DNA of 64,000 nucleotides from Anadara kagoshimensis (Eukaryota; Mollusca; Bivalvia; Arcoida; Arcidae). The stretch is from contig CM037874.1 in the NCBI GenBank assembly GCA_021292105.1, positions 16,598,615 through 16,662,614 on the forward strand, in the 5' to 3' direction. Shown in pieces: positions 39,430-50,221 of this stretch. The position numbers were made by a program, and so were the translations under genes. The notes under the pieces are model-generated. The model had not been told where the DNA came from and did no database searches. It saw only the letters and a list, made by a program, of their open reading frames with translations. The first letter of the stretch is position 1; every line of letters starts with the position of its first letter.

Positions 39430-39735
39430 CTGACTACAATATCTAAGACTGACTAACTGAGCTACACCGACTGCTACACCCACCCACCCACCCAACCCAA
39501 CCCCCCCCCCCCCACCCCCGTTATATTTAGTTTCCCTTCGTACCAAGCGGGAAATCTCGCCCTTATTCCCTCGGATGGACTTTATATAGCTACCACATTG
39601 ACAGTCTATCACTTCTGAGGGTCACACTGGTCACCAAACTGTATTGGGAAGAGGCCGAGAAATTTAGGGTCGGATGGGGGATCGAACCAAGTACCCCTAC
39701 ACTGTAGGCACTCACAAAATCCATACGCGAAACCC
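39430..39735 (-). mobile_element. SINE-like / tRNA-like fragments with a C-rich tract
   Basis: The minus strand shows a box B-like GGTTCGATCCCCC near 39,680 and, further along, a box A-like TGTAGCTCAGTTAGTCAG near 39,455. This order is the reverse of one tRNA, so two fragments are involved. Between them lies a CCACCCAACCCAACC and poly-C tract (about 39,479-39,518). It is tentatively a compound SINE relic. Confidence 0.4.
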
Positions 39736-39739
39736 TTAA

Positions 39740-40580
39740 ATCGATCTTTTAAAAACAAATCCACTACTTCTTTTCATATATTGGAGGAACCAGAATTTTA
39801 AAAAAAATATCGGATTTTTTTAAACATGATGGCAATAATTTTGTCATGATGATTGGAAAATTAAATTTAATGGTTTTTAAGAACCACACCTCCTAACTAT
39901 GGGTTGTTCAACTAGTTTCCACAAAAAATAGAGTCATTTTTAAGTTTTTAACCCAGTTTTAGACAAACAAAGGTTATAATCCGAATAACCACAAAATAGA
40001 GAAATAATTGAACATACTCGATCGGGAGAATATTTTGGGGGCTTACATGTTGGAAAACATAAGGGTAGAGCTGTTGTTGGTGCTTTTTTCTCTTTAATGA
40101 ATTTATGTATTCATTGTTATCGTTACATCTAATAAAATAATAGTCATATATACATATAAATAAGTAAAAAAAACACTTACCTTAGGCTTAGATCAACAAC
40201 TGTAATGTTCAGTGTTCAAGCCACGAGCTGATATACAATACTATAAGGCAAGTTTAAAAAATGGAGTTGACTAAGTTGATTGGTTTCTATATAACCATTT
40301 TTAAACCTTTTTATTCTGTAGCAAAAAGCTTAAGGGGTAATTTAGAATTGACATAAATCATGTGAGAACAAAAAGCAAATTGTCAACATTTGCTGAGTAT
40401 TCTAGATTACAAACTACCCTCTTTCTAGGGGTTTAAATTATTTTGTGAAAGTTTACAATTTGCTTTATCTACTTAAATCAATCACTAATTATATTGATAA
40501 TATAGAATCGTGCAGTGTCTTATAAATATTTTAGTATTATAAATTTAATATCAGGCAACCCTTATAACGGACCATAGTGT
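39740..40580. other. AT-rich DNA; one strong minus-strand donor-like site at 40,174-40,181
   Basis: The minus strand reads CTAAGCCTAAG|GTAAGTG, with the donor G at 40,180. No ATG lies just upstream on that strand, so a 5' untranslated exon is possible. The rest of the interval has nothing I can support. Confidence 0.3.
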
Positions 40581-40612
40581 ATCACATTGCCTTGGTTCGA
40601 ACCTCATTTAGA

Positions 40613-41144
40613 TCAAAATGTGAGGAAATGTGCGAGTTCGCTTGCCGATAATTGGTTGTTATCCGGACACTCAATTTCCTCTACCATCGTTTGTATCAAT
40701 ATAAGAGTAATTGTTTCATATCGTATTGAAGTGTTTGACAAGAATTTGGTTATATGGAGCATGATTCGCCGTAATACGATTTTGAAGTCATACAACGGTA
40801 AAGGAGATATGAAGATGGTGGTTATAATATCAAATGTATCCGAATAAAACATCATACCGACAAGGTCTTTAATATATACCATGCCCTTGCCACTGCCACC
40901 TGTTGTAAAACTGACAAAATGGGTTTTCCGCATTTTGATATGTGTATCGCCCACGCATTATATCCAAAAAATACGAGAGAACAACGATTTTAACTTGTGT
41001 TTTCCATTTTACACTGTTAAACCGCTCAGCACAGAGTCCCCTCCCATCTTTTGAACAAAACCGTGTTATTTGTAAGGAGGCCGTTAGACTAAGAGAGGAC
41101 AAGGGTTTAGTCTCAATTTGCAATATTGCACTTAACACTAACAC
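40613..41144 (-). pseudogene. Coding-like relic with a GGSGKG motif, identity uncertain
   Basis: Two overlapping minus-strand frames (41,144-40,869 and 40,954-40,613) appear to continue one another after a shift near 40,910. At the join is FVSFTTGGSGKGMVYIKD, which resembles a P-loop, and about 30 residues later comes an IFISPLPLYDFKI stretch. The spacing is loosely like a PIF1/Helitron helicase (GGxGTGKS, then APTGxAAxNI), but the motif is one residue short and the later motifs are not clear. The plus strand is also open (40,587-40,847), which weakens the argument. Base composition is less AT-biased than the surroundings. I cannot name it firmly. Confidence 0.25.
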
Positions 41145-41172
41145 TGCAAATGGTCAGTATTACCAATTGTAG

Positions 41173-41990
41173 GGATTTACCAATGATCAATTTCACCGAT
41201 TTAAATTATCGTTATTTTTATTCATTCATTCATGCATATATACATGCATTTGACTTTGCATCTGTCTAATGAATCGTTGAATACTTATTTTTATACAAGG
41301 TTTCTGAATATTATTATCCCCCGTCCTTGTTCTATTAGCCTCATATAACTGTCCTAAAATTGTCAATGATTACTCGGTTGTGACAAATAAATTTTGACTG
41401 GTATCACATTTTTTTACTTGCTGATATAAACATTTGTTCTTGTTCTTCAGCTTCCTCTCTATGTTGATTGTTCCATAATGTCAATAGTTCATCAATGACA
41501 TCTGCATTATTAACAGGTTTTTGTAACCCTTATAAATACTCTCTGTAAATTATCTTGACTCATCATTTTCAGGTATTTTAAAATGAAAATAAGGTGGTCT
41601 TTAACACACATTTCGTATTTTTTAGAATGTATTAAATATGTTTCAATACCCATCCTTTGTTTTTTTTATTTTTGTGTAAATGAATAATAATAAACATAGG
41701 TATTTTATAAAAAAAAAATAAATAAAAATAAAAAAAAACGAAAAAAAGTCTTTCGAGAAAAATGACAGTAGAATGCTTGAATAGTTTATCAGTTTAATGT
41801 CGATACAATACATTATCGATAGTTAATATAATTAATTATTATTTTTCACAGTAACCTCCATATTGCCCCACTTTCTCTTTTCCACTTAACCTCTCAACAA
41901 CTCATTAATCATTTGGGGATGCGTCCCCCGTCATGTCATATCAGCCTCAGTATCAGTACATAGACTTTGTTAAAAAATAATTTTGTTTTG
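41173..41990. other. AT-rich DNA, no gene seen
   Basis: An A-rich stretch with short A runs occurs at 41,707-41,750. No supported features. Confidence 0.45.
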
Positions 41991-41999
41991 AAAACGGCT

Positions 42000-42221
42000 A
42001 CAGCAGAAAATACACAAGATGTTTTGTTGGAAGTTACCGAGGTCCAATTGAAACAGTTAGAGCTATGTTTTCACATCATAATTCGGATTTAATTGTACGA
42101 AACTTCACAAAATGGAGAGACATGAAATTGAGAGAATTGATTGATTTTCAAGTACATGCATTTGTGACAAATCAATACAAAATGATAATTTGGAGTTGTC
42201 AACAGATGAAATAGAAGACCC
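42000..42221 (+). pseudogene. Coding-like relic, left part, interrupted by the long-TIR element
   Basis: A frame reads FSHHNSDLIVRNFTKWRDMK and continues LRELIDFQVHAFVTNQ. A neighbouring frame then gives DNLELSTDEIED at the insertion point. The composition looks protein-like, but I do not recognise the family. The reading appears to resume beyond the insertion at 44,623 with IEQDQIGKNAGIAYV. The element therefore landed in an already or later decayed gene, probably itself of a repetitive family. Confidence 0.35.
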
Positions 42222-44613
42222 TTGTCCGACTAATCAGCCCACTAAACCCCCATTAATTTTTTTTGACTTTTGGGAGGTTTGTGGTCCGACAGCTTCCATT
42301 ATTGAATTCTTGTAATTTCTAGCGAAAACGGCAGAAACAAAAACACGCGCCGATAATTTCCAGTATTTCCTTACCTCGCTCTTTCTGACAACATGGAACA
42401 CGGACTAAAACATTTTTCTATCGATCCATGCTTAATTTTGAATTAAAATCCATCGATATCGGAAGAAATACAAGGTTTTCTGATGTCTCTTCAGCTCTAT
42501 GTCACTTTTGCATCGTGAAGACATTACTAATCTGCATTGACCAATCAGATCGCGCGTTGCATTTGGATGGTGAAACTCGCAGTTCTATATTTAGAAAGCA
42601 CACGGTGATGTTTATTTACATTAACGATTCGCATTGTTAATGATGTTTTCACGCGTATAACATATTATTTTAGTTATTTTATTTTTATCAATATCATGTG
42701 AAGACATGTGTACTAAATCCAGTGAAGATATCTCATCTTTTTTCTCGTTTATATCTAAATTATTTTTTCTTTCACATTGGGTAATATTCTATCATATCTG
42801 CGACTTGCATACTGTCAAGTTTTGTCCAATATTTTGTAGATCGTAGAATTATAAGTTTTTAAACCAGTTGTAATATATAAAGTACAACACAAGAGTACTT
42901 GTTCTAAGGTCATTAAAATTAATTCTCTTACAGTGCTTACGGCAGTAGCGGATCTCAGTCAGTAGCGGGTCATTTTTTAGAATAAAGTTAATTTTTCCAT
43001 ATCATTATGAGAGACCAACAAAACTCGGATATATTTCTGTAAAGCTGGTATTTTTTACTTAATTCTACGTTTTATTTGTGTTGATAAACGTCCTATTTTT
43101 TAAATTCTCGGCTTTTTAATGCGAATGTCACAAGCGTCTCGGCGACATGGATGTGATTTCCAAAACCTAACTTTCGATTTGACCAACGTGTTCAATACTT
43201 TCAAAGGTAATTTTAAATGATTACAATAGCTCTTTACACTCGTTAACATGTCTTCTTTCACGACATAAACCTTTATTGAGCTTTACAGTTCATGACAATA
43301 AAAAATAAACCAGTTTATGCAGGGTGCAATTACGGCAATTACGGATCAGCTGCTTTCTACTCGTCTAAGATCCTCTATATGCATATACTGTTCTTGTCAA
43401 AATAAAATCTTCATGGACAAGAGTATGTCAAATGATTTATAACTTATAAGATACAATTAATTATTTTATTTCTGCTTTTATAATTCAGTATTCAAGACAA
43501 TGTTGATTAGGTTTATCAGGGACATTGCGATGATTTGTTTTTTGTTATTTATTTTAATCATGGTATTTGTTGATATTACGATTAAAACTCTTTAATATTG
43601 TTTCATGATTAGTATTGTTTGCAATTGAATGATGGAAACTCAAACTTGTCATGTTTTGAGTTAATCGCCTATCGTTTTCTTAACACTAGGTGGCGCGATC
43701 CGCTACCCACAAATTGATTCGTTACTGACATAAATACATGGGATACAAAAACGCGTGGATTGTCCATACTTTTAGTCGGGCGAATTTTATCATCTAATGA
43801 TAAATTGAAAAAGTGGAGAAATGTCAATTGATAGTACCAAAAGCGATGTTTTTCTCGTAGAGCAGTGAATATTGCACTAGTGATCCGCTACTGCCGTAAG
43901 CACTGTATATTCATCCAGACCACACTGTAAATTTTGTCATAGGGTTCAATTTTAACTGTATTTTACGTGAACATACATATATACAGTGGGGTGCTTAATT
44001 TTTTCTCTCCAAAATTACTGGAATAATATTTCCAGGATACTAGTTCAGAAAAAATGAGAGGGGTCAAGAATATAAAAATATACAGAAAAGATCGCGACTA
44101 CTCGATTTGAAAGTCTACATATAAATCTGACAATTATATCTCTAAATATTTTGATTATATTTCAATATTACCTTTTGTAAGTACAGGTATTAAACACCAT
44201 GTAAAACATCCTTAATAACGCGAAACATCACCATGTGCTTCCTAAAGATAGAACGAATTTCACCATCCAAATGCAACGCGCGATCTGATTGGTCAATGCA
44301 GATTAGTAATGTCTTCACCACGATGCGAAAGTGACATAGAGTTGGAGAGACATCAGAAAACCTTGTATTTCTACAGATATCGATGGATTTTTATAAAAAT
44401 TAAGCATGAATCGGTAGAAAAATGTTTTAAGAAGTGTTCCATGTTGTCAGCAAGAGCGAGGCAAGGGAATACTGGAAATTATCGACGCGTGGTTTTGTTT
44501 CTGCCGTTTTCGCCAGAAATTACAAGAATTCAATAATGGAAGCTGTCAGACCACAAACCTCCAAAAAGTCAAAAGAAAAAAATGGGGGTTTAGTGGGCTG
44601 ATTAGTCGGACTA
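42222..44613. mobile_element. Long-terminal-inverted-repeat DNA element with 9-bp target duplication (MULE-like)
   Basis: The ends TTGTCCGACTAATCAGCCC and, inverted, TAGTCCGACTAATCAGCCC open two arms of about 410-430 bp (42,222 to about 42,655 and about 44,205 to 44,613) that are close reverse complements. A perfect 9-bp direct repeat AGAAGACCC flanks the element (42,213-42,221 and 44,614-44,622). Long arms with 9-bp duplications are the established signature of Mutator-like elements. No transposase is visible, so it is non-autonomous. The arms carry a CCAAT-type word (GACCAATCAGATCGCGCG) and are unusually CpG-containing. Small frames inside the arms (42,428-42,640 and 44,309-44,536) are mirror products of the same sequence. 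Confidence 0.85.
42931..43905. mobile_element. TA-flanked 975-bp inverted-repeat element nested in the long-TIR element
   Basis: A perfect 24-bp terminal inverted repeat begins CAGTGCTTACGGCAGTAG and ends GGATC (42,931-42,954, inverted at 43,882-43,905). TA flanks both sides (42,929-42,930 and 43,906-43,907). Additional internal echoes of GCGGATC / GATCCGC occur at 42,960-42,985 and 43,690-43,710. The CAGT start and TA duplication indicate the Tc1/mariner superfamily. No transposase frame remains. It lies between the arms of the outer element and so inserted later. Confidence 0.85.
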
Positions 44614-44622
44614 AGAAGACCC

Positions 44623-44880
44623 ATACCATATTGAACAAGATCAAATAGGGAAGAATGCAGGTATTGCATATGTAAGCCTTGCGTAACATATGGACAACAT
44701 ACACAGCGATGATGGATTACTGAACCAGAACCACTTCATCTGCGACATTCCTAGCTCCGAAAAGACAAATACAATAGGTTTTGGACAATGATGTGTCACC
44801 GCGGAGCTTAGACTGATGAAGATATCAAGAAGCAGTGGCTGTGCTGTTGGCATGGGACAATGCAGCGTTATAGTCTGGTA
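44623..44880 (+). pseudogene. Coding-like relic, right part
   Basis: Just after the right target duplication one frame gives YHIEQDQIGKNAGIAYVSLA and then a stop. Joined in thought to the left part across one copy of AGAAGACCC, the frame DEIEDP followed by YHIEQ is continuous, supporting a simple insertion. The IAYV stretch vaguely recalls transposase C-termini (IAYIAGY), but this is not firm. Confidence 0.3.
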
Positions 44881-45379
44881 GAGGATTTTGAAAAAAAACC
44901 GCTTATTTTTTGATGTAGGGAGGACAACGTGTTCAAAGGTGGCAAGTTATGTCATAATCCTCTTTGAACTTTACTTTGGTAGAATCTGCTTGTTGCCAAG
45001 CAAGATTTTACCCAGGGGCTATTGTGGGGGCAGCTAAAGGTCAATGGGTGCAAATACAAGTGAAAATGCCCATATTGACCTATACACAAATTCATGGTGG
45101 CTTACAGAAGTTTTTCTTTATACATTTTGTCTTCTAAATATGTAAGTGGTATCTTCAAATTAATAGAAAGTCATATCCAACTAATTCAGTCACTTATTTT
45201 CAAAGTTTTCCATGAAAAATAAACTTAGACACTTGCACAAATTTGACCTTAACAAATATGATTAATTGTGACAAATAAATACTAGTATAAACACATTTGT
45301 GCATTTGAAATCGTTTAACAAAACTTTAGACTTCTGTTAAAATAATTTTACTGAATCATATTGCCCGTATTTATATAAG
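44881..45379. other. No supported gene
   Basis: AT-rich sequence, possibly a decayed continuation of the flanking relics. Nothing can be named. Confidence 0.35.
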
Positions 45380-46760
45380 TATCCACTTTTTAAAAAAAAA
45401 GAAATCAAAGCACTGGTGGTACTGAAAGATTTGATTAGCTATAATGACTGTATCTGTATAATACTATCAAGTGTGTTCTCTTTTTCTGGTGGAAATATTA
45501 GTGAACTGTTGAAACACGAATTATTCCCAGTGTCGCCTATACCTGACACATCAGGACCCTTGTTATCTGCAGACGAGTGGGATCTTCAAAATATCCCTGA
45601 GGAGGAAGTTTGCATGGAGACATTACTACCAAAATAATTAATGGTCAAACTTTAGTTGTAGCACTGGAAAAACGAAAGTTATCAATACATTCGGCGAGTT
45701 AGGAAACGCACAAACTGTTTTTATCCATGTTAAAGATAAATGTATTAAAATTGATCTCATTACGATAGATATGACAACTAATTCATAAAAGGTGAAACCA
45801 TCTAGAGATAAAAGAGGATCAGGTCCCCGTTCTGTTAGAACAATTATTGATAATTAAAATGCCCCTCTGCCATCAGATTGGTAAGATTTTATCAGTCACC
45901 AAGAAAACAAATAGGATCTCGTAGTAATCCAAGACACTTCTTAGCTTAGCTGAGGGTATCAGGGGGTCCAACAGACAGCATGTTTAATTCATACAGAGGA
46001 AGGAGTGTAACCATTTATAAAGCTTTACATAAGGAAGTCGATACTAGAATTGTTCCTCATGGTGTTGATGCTTACATGCAAGGCTATAAAAAAGAACAGT
46101 TGTTGTCTGTCGTGATACTGATGGCCTTATTCTTCTGTTAAATGTTAAATGAGGAAGTATGATTCCAGACCGGGACATCTAAAGTTCGTCCCTGTTCATA
46201 GCATAAAATTATCACTTCTGGAGAGGAATAAGCTCCCAGTATTCCATGCAATTACAAACTGTAAGACTGTCAGTTAACTTTCATACAGCATTCCGTGTTT
46301 CCAGGGAAAATACAGGTTTTCTTCCCACTCTTGCAAGAGGGGACTTTTCTAACTTGTGAGTGCAGATGCCTTCATTGAATGTACCTAGCGATTGTTTCTA
46401 ATCTACGATGTAAACTGTTCCTCTCAGGGGAAAAGTACAATTGAAAATGTGCTTCCAACATCATATGCAACCGACCTACATATTCAACATGAACACCATT
46501 AAACTGCTGTTTGGCTGCATTTAGTTATATCTGGTATTTGTTCCGGATCTCCCATCACCTATTGGAGACGCGGATGGTGCTAGTCTCACTAACTTGCGTA
46601 GTGTATCCTTTTAACTCCCAGTGGAGGTTAGTCCATCGACAAAATCCCTCAAACTGGCTCTGTTCTGCACAATTTTACTCCCTCTGTTTCAATTTCAGAA
46701 TATTGTCTCAAGGTGTCTTTTATTCTTGTGTGTTCCATTTCAAAGTTTTGTGATGTTGTT
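45380..46760 (+). pseudogene. Decayed copy of a multicopy invertebrate gene family (ADTR / DTD / FHAIT motifs)
   Basis: In order on the plus strand, in shifting frames, are: ELLKHELFPVSPIPDTSGP (within 45,416-45,637), PSDW with QENK near 45,875-45,915, KEVDTRIVPHGVDAY near 46,031-46,075, RDTDGLILLL at 46,111-46,140, VFHAITNCKTVS near 46,238-46,275, SADAFIE near 46,360, LPTSYATDLHIQHEHHQTAV near 46,451-46,512, and LPSPIGDADG near 46,548-46,578. The expected forms in this family, as I recall it from mollusc and cnidarian genomes, are EEADTR, DTDVLxLL and FHAITGCDT. Its function is not established; a nuclease-like fold or transposon cargo has been a plausible idea. Many stops and frameshifts make this copy non-functional. 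Confidence 0.6.
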
Positions 46761-46893
46761 GGCAGGTGTCTTGATGGTGTGACCTATCCATTCCCAATGT
46801 CGCTTTTGTGTTTGTGTTTCAAAACGACCTTGTTTTGTGAACCACCATAAACTTTTCGTTACTAATTTTGTCTGGTCATCTGGCAACAGGACC

Positions 46894-46935
46894 ACGAACA
46901 ATACTAGTTTTTATACGAACAATACTAGTTTTTAT
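46894..46935. repeat. Tandem duplication of a 21-bp word
   Basis: ACGAACAATACTAGTTTTTA plus T occurs twice head to tail. It is a small recent duplication with no coding context. Confidence 0.95.
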
Positions 46936-47204
46936 ACTTAAATCTGAGTTTTTTTCAGAAATTAAACTTATTATTAATATTTTTTTGCATAAATCTTACT
47001 TTGAACTTTAACTTTTCTAAGACAATTACAGGTCAAAGGATCATGAACAAAACTTAACTTTTTGGATTTAAGTTAAGTTTTTCCCTGATGTTCACGATTA
47101 TTCTCGGAGAGTTAAGTTAGTACGAGTCTGAATGTGATTTAAAAACAGTGTTAATGAGAAATTATAAATTGATTGATTGCATGGGGTTTTACAGGCTTTT
47201 ACGT

Positions 47205-47492
47205 ATTTCAGTCATATCAAGACGTCACCTGCTATAGGTGAAGTGGCAGAAAGTTTGACCTTTCCAGTGAACTTAGGGAAATGTGCAGGAAAAGTTCCTT
47301 AACATGTTACACCCGCCTTGGCACGGGGTATTTATTGGTTTTTAAGATCTCTCTCAAAGGATCTCGTGACTTTCGTTTTTAAATACCGAGTGTTTGGCAA
47401 AAGAACAGTCACTACCTTGACCAGACCCAACTAGGGTTTAAACCCAGGACTCACCACATACGGGGAGTGAGGGCTATACCAATTAAGCTACA
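47205..47492 (-). mobile_element. tRNA-derived SINE
   Basis: On the minus strand the head reads TGTAGCTTAATTGGTATAGC (box A-like) and GGGTTTAAACCC (box B region). The body holds TGACTGTTCTTTTGCC, and the 3' domain holds GGTCAAACTTTCTGCCACTT. The body phrase is shared with 17,925-18,076, and the 3' domain with 53,490-53,690. It is the most complete of the three copies. No clear target duplication was found. Confidence 0.7.
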
Positions 47493-47499
47493 GTAGAGT

Positions 47500-49555
47500 T
47501 TTTTAATGAGAAAATAATCATGTCATGCATTGCTGAAAATGTTGCACTACAAGATGTACATGTAGGGCATACAATTTAAAGTTGGTGGCTGTATGCACTT
47601 GCAATGGGACCGTTGAACCGTTGATTGGCTGAACCCTTTGAATGATAATGACACAGATAGTGATATTGATGAATCAGAAGAAATCGTTAGATGTGACTGA
47701 TATGTTCCAGAGATTCTCGTGACCATGCCTTGCCGATTACAGTACTTGCAGTACTTTGATTTAAACTTTTAATAAATTTCAAATTTAAACAATAAATTTG
47801 TTTTAACCACAGTCTTGTATTTACAAAAGAATTATATTTTAGCATTTTGATTCATGCTTTGATGTTGAATGTATACTTTTATTTTATTCTATCTTGAGGC
47901 TTGTGTCAGAATTTTTAAAAATAACATTGAAATATTTAAATTTTAGCCTAAACAGTCTCAATTAGCTTCCTAGTCAATGTTAAATTACATGAAATACTAT
48001 AATTACACGAGAACAGATTTATTTCATTTATTTAAATCTCAAAAAGTATATATTTGGACAGCTATAAATTAATAAAGATTATTTTTTTTGGAAAAAAACA
48101 CTATCTGACCTTTGACCTTTTATCTACTAAACCAAGGGTCGATCAGCTTGGCAACAGGTTGATTCTTGACCCCTAACCTATGATGATATAAGACAGCTAT
48201 GTTGCCAGCTTTGAACACTCATGTCCCCCTATTGTGAAATTTCAATTTGTCTTCCACCAGACTATTATGCACTACATGCTACGTGTGGAAAGTGTAGTTA
48301 TATATCGTATATAGGTCAAACATTTTCAAAAAATACTCTCCGGCAGCTTATCATTGTGTAGATTTTACGATTGTATTTTCTTCTTTGAAGCTATTTCAAG
48401 TTAAAATCCCGTTTACTTTTTGGCATACTGCGGTATGCTATGATTCAAAGTGGTCTTTCTAATGACGGGTTTTTTCGATATACACAGTTTTTGAGAGAAG
48501 CCATTCGTGTTTGGAGTTAAATTTGCTCAAAATTGTTAATGTGATGTCTAAAATCTTTTCTATGACTACAAGTTTATTGTTCCTACTACTCAGTTAGATT
48601 AATCCATACATAGAACATTCAAACATGTATGAAAAGTAATTTCAAAGTTGTAATATTAACGTCACTAATGACAAGATGTTCATAAAACACCACCCATAAG
48701 GAGTTGCAGGAGCCCAAACTACTACTACCCCCACGGGGACTTAGAAACAGTAACTTACTATCCCTGGGGAGTTGTAGAAGTATTGCTACCTATCTTGCAT
48801 CATAGTCATTTATCCTTTTGATATGGATCCATCATGGGATAGAGCCCCAAGTCTCCTCTTTGTAGCACATGCATTAACATATTAATGCCCCACTTTTATT
48901 GAAAATGATTTGTTTTCTTTGGTCATGTATTGATTAACTGCTCCAAGTTACCTTTTTTAATGTTTGAATTCCCGCATAACACTGGCATATTCTTATCGTG
49001 TCTTTCTTGGTAACAAGTAACAGTTTTAACATAAGGTTTTAAACTCCGTTCTAAAAGCTGATTTAATTGTCTATAGATATAATCATCATGCGTTATACTA
49101 TAAAGCAAATATATATAATTCTATATTGGTCGTCTGAATGCTGTTTTATCACTCTCTTTTTTTCTTCCACAGGCCATGTTTAACTTGTCATCCAGATGGT
49201 CCCTATATTTACCAATTGGCCAATTGAGAATGCATGCTCGTCCTATACTGTTGTCTTGAATTTGGAAGGTTAGTTGCGTCTCTTTCGTTCTTTCAGCAAA
49301 ATTTATGTATGAAAACTCCTCATCCTCTACATATTTTAAAGTTTCTGCGACTGGAGAGGACCACCGTTGTTATTTCAACACTCAATCTTTCTATTTTATT
49401 ATCTTTTAAGTCTTTTTCTCTTCTGTTGTTTCTTATGTACAAGGTTATTATCTTAAACATTATGAGTATTGACTGAAATAGTTTAAAAATGAAATTTAGT
49501 TGGCACAATAGCATTGTTATACTGTAATAAATCAGTTGGAATAAAATTGCAACAA
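47500..49555. other. Mostly unique AT-rich DNA, no intact gene
   Basis: A weak direct repeat with GGAGTTG followed by AG and CTACTACC / TTGCTACC lies at 48,698-48,790. Frames at 48,923-49,108 (minus) and 49,234-49,514 (both strands) have no recognisable motif. Part of 49,150-49,555 may be the 5' continuation of the reverse-transcriptase relic. Confidence 0.4.
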
Positions 49556-49559
49556 GTTG

Positions 49560-50160
49560 AATTCAATTTGAATGTATCAATACATACAGCTTTGTCTCTT
49601 AACAATCCTAATTTGGAGACTATTGAATGTCATTTATCCTAGTGAGTTTGAAATAAAAAGATACGGCCGATTCCTCAAGTACTGCTTCATATTTAGACTT
49701 AAACCTGAATTATGACGCCCACGAAAGGTTACATTTGTATCTTTATAACAAACGTGATGTCTTCAATTTTTCTATTGTCAACTTTCCTTTTTTATGCAGC
49801 AATATACTTGCTTCTCCTGCTTCAGTTGCAATTGTTTCACAATTAATACACTATAGTAGGAATGTTCCAACTACGGGGACTTTGTAAAACGCAGCAGATT
49901 GCTTGTAAATAAATTGTTGACACAAGGATATTCCCTCAAAAAGTTTTATGACCGTCATCACAGCATTGTTGGTAAGTTTGATGTCTCCGTTTCCAGGATT
50001 GTCCTGGATATATTTGACGCTTATAGTTCCGTGTTCCTTTCACACAATTTTGATAACACATGACCGGTGTAGCTGGCTAAACAGGAGGTGCTTACCGTTC
50101 CGGAGCACCCGGCCTCACTTCCCTGGTGGAAGCTCACGTTTAACCTAACTTGTCAGTTCC
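49560..50160 (+). pseudogene. Reverse-transcriptase C-terminal relic of a retroelement
   Basis: Shifting frames on the plus strand give a degraded YI..L..LNN region (about 49,580-49,610, where YIDD is expected), then SYLDLNLNYDAHERLHLYLY, NKRDVFNFSIVNFPF and LCSNI (about 49,680-49,806). SQLIHYSRN follows near 49,840, and KFYDRHHSIVGKFDVS near 49,938-49,988. The wording LYxKRDxFxFxIVNFPFxxSNI is a conserved block of a retroelement RT family I recall from marine invertebrates. Class (Penelope-like or other) is uncertain. Beyond it comes a 3' stretch with GGTGTAGCTGGCTAAACAGG and GTGCTTACCGTTCCGGAGCA. No intact catalytic motif remains. Confidence 0.65.
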
Positions 50161-50221
50161 AAAGTTTCTACTTTGCTTCTGAATTGTGATCCGGACATGG
50201 ATTAGTATGTTTGTTTTTGAT

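Noticed and set aside
40587-40847. 86-codon plus-strand frame
   Set aside because: It overlaps a longer minus-strand frame, has no recognisable motif, and no splice or promoter signal favours the plus strand.
42428-44536. 70- and 75-codon frames in opposite arms of the long-TIR element
   Set aside because: They are read on the same strand from sequences that are reverse complements of each other, so both cannot be meaningful in the same way, and neither has a known motif.
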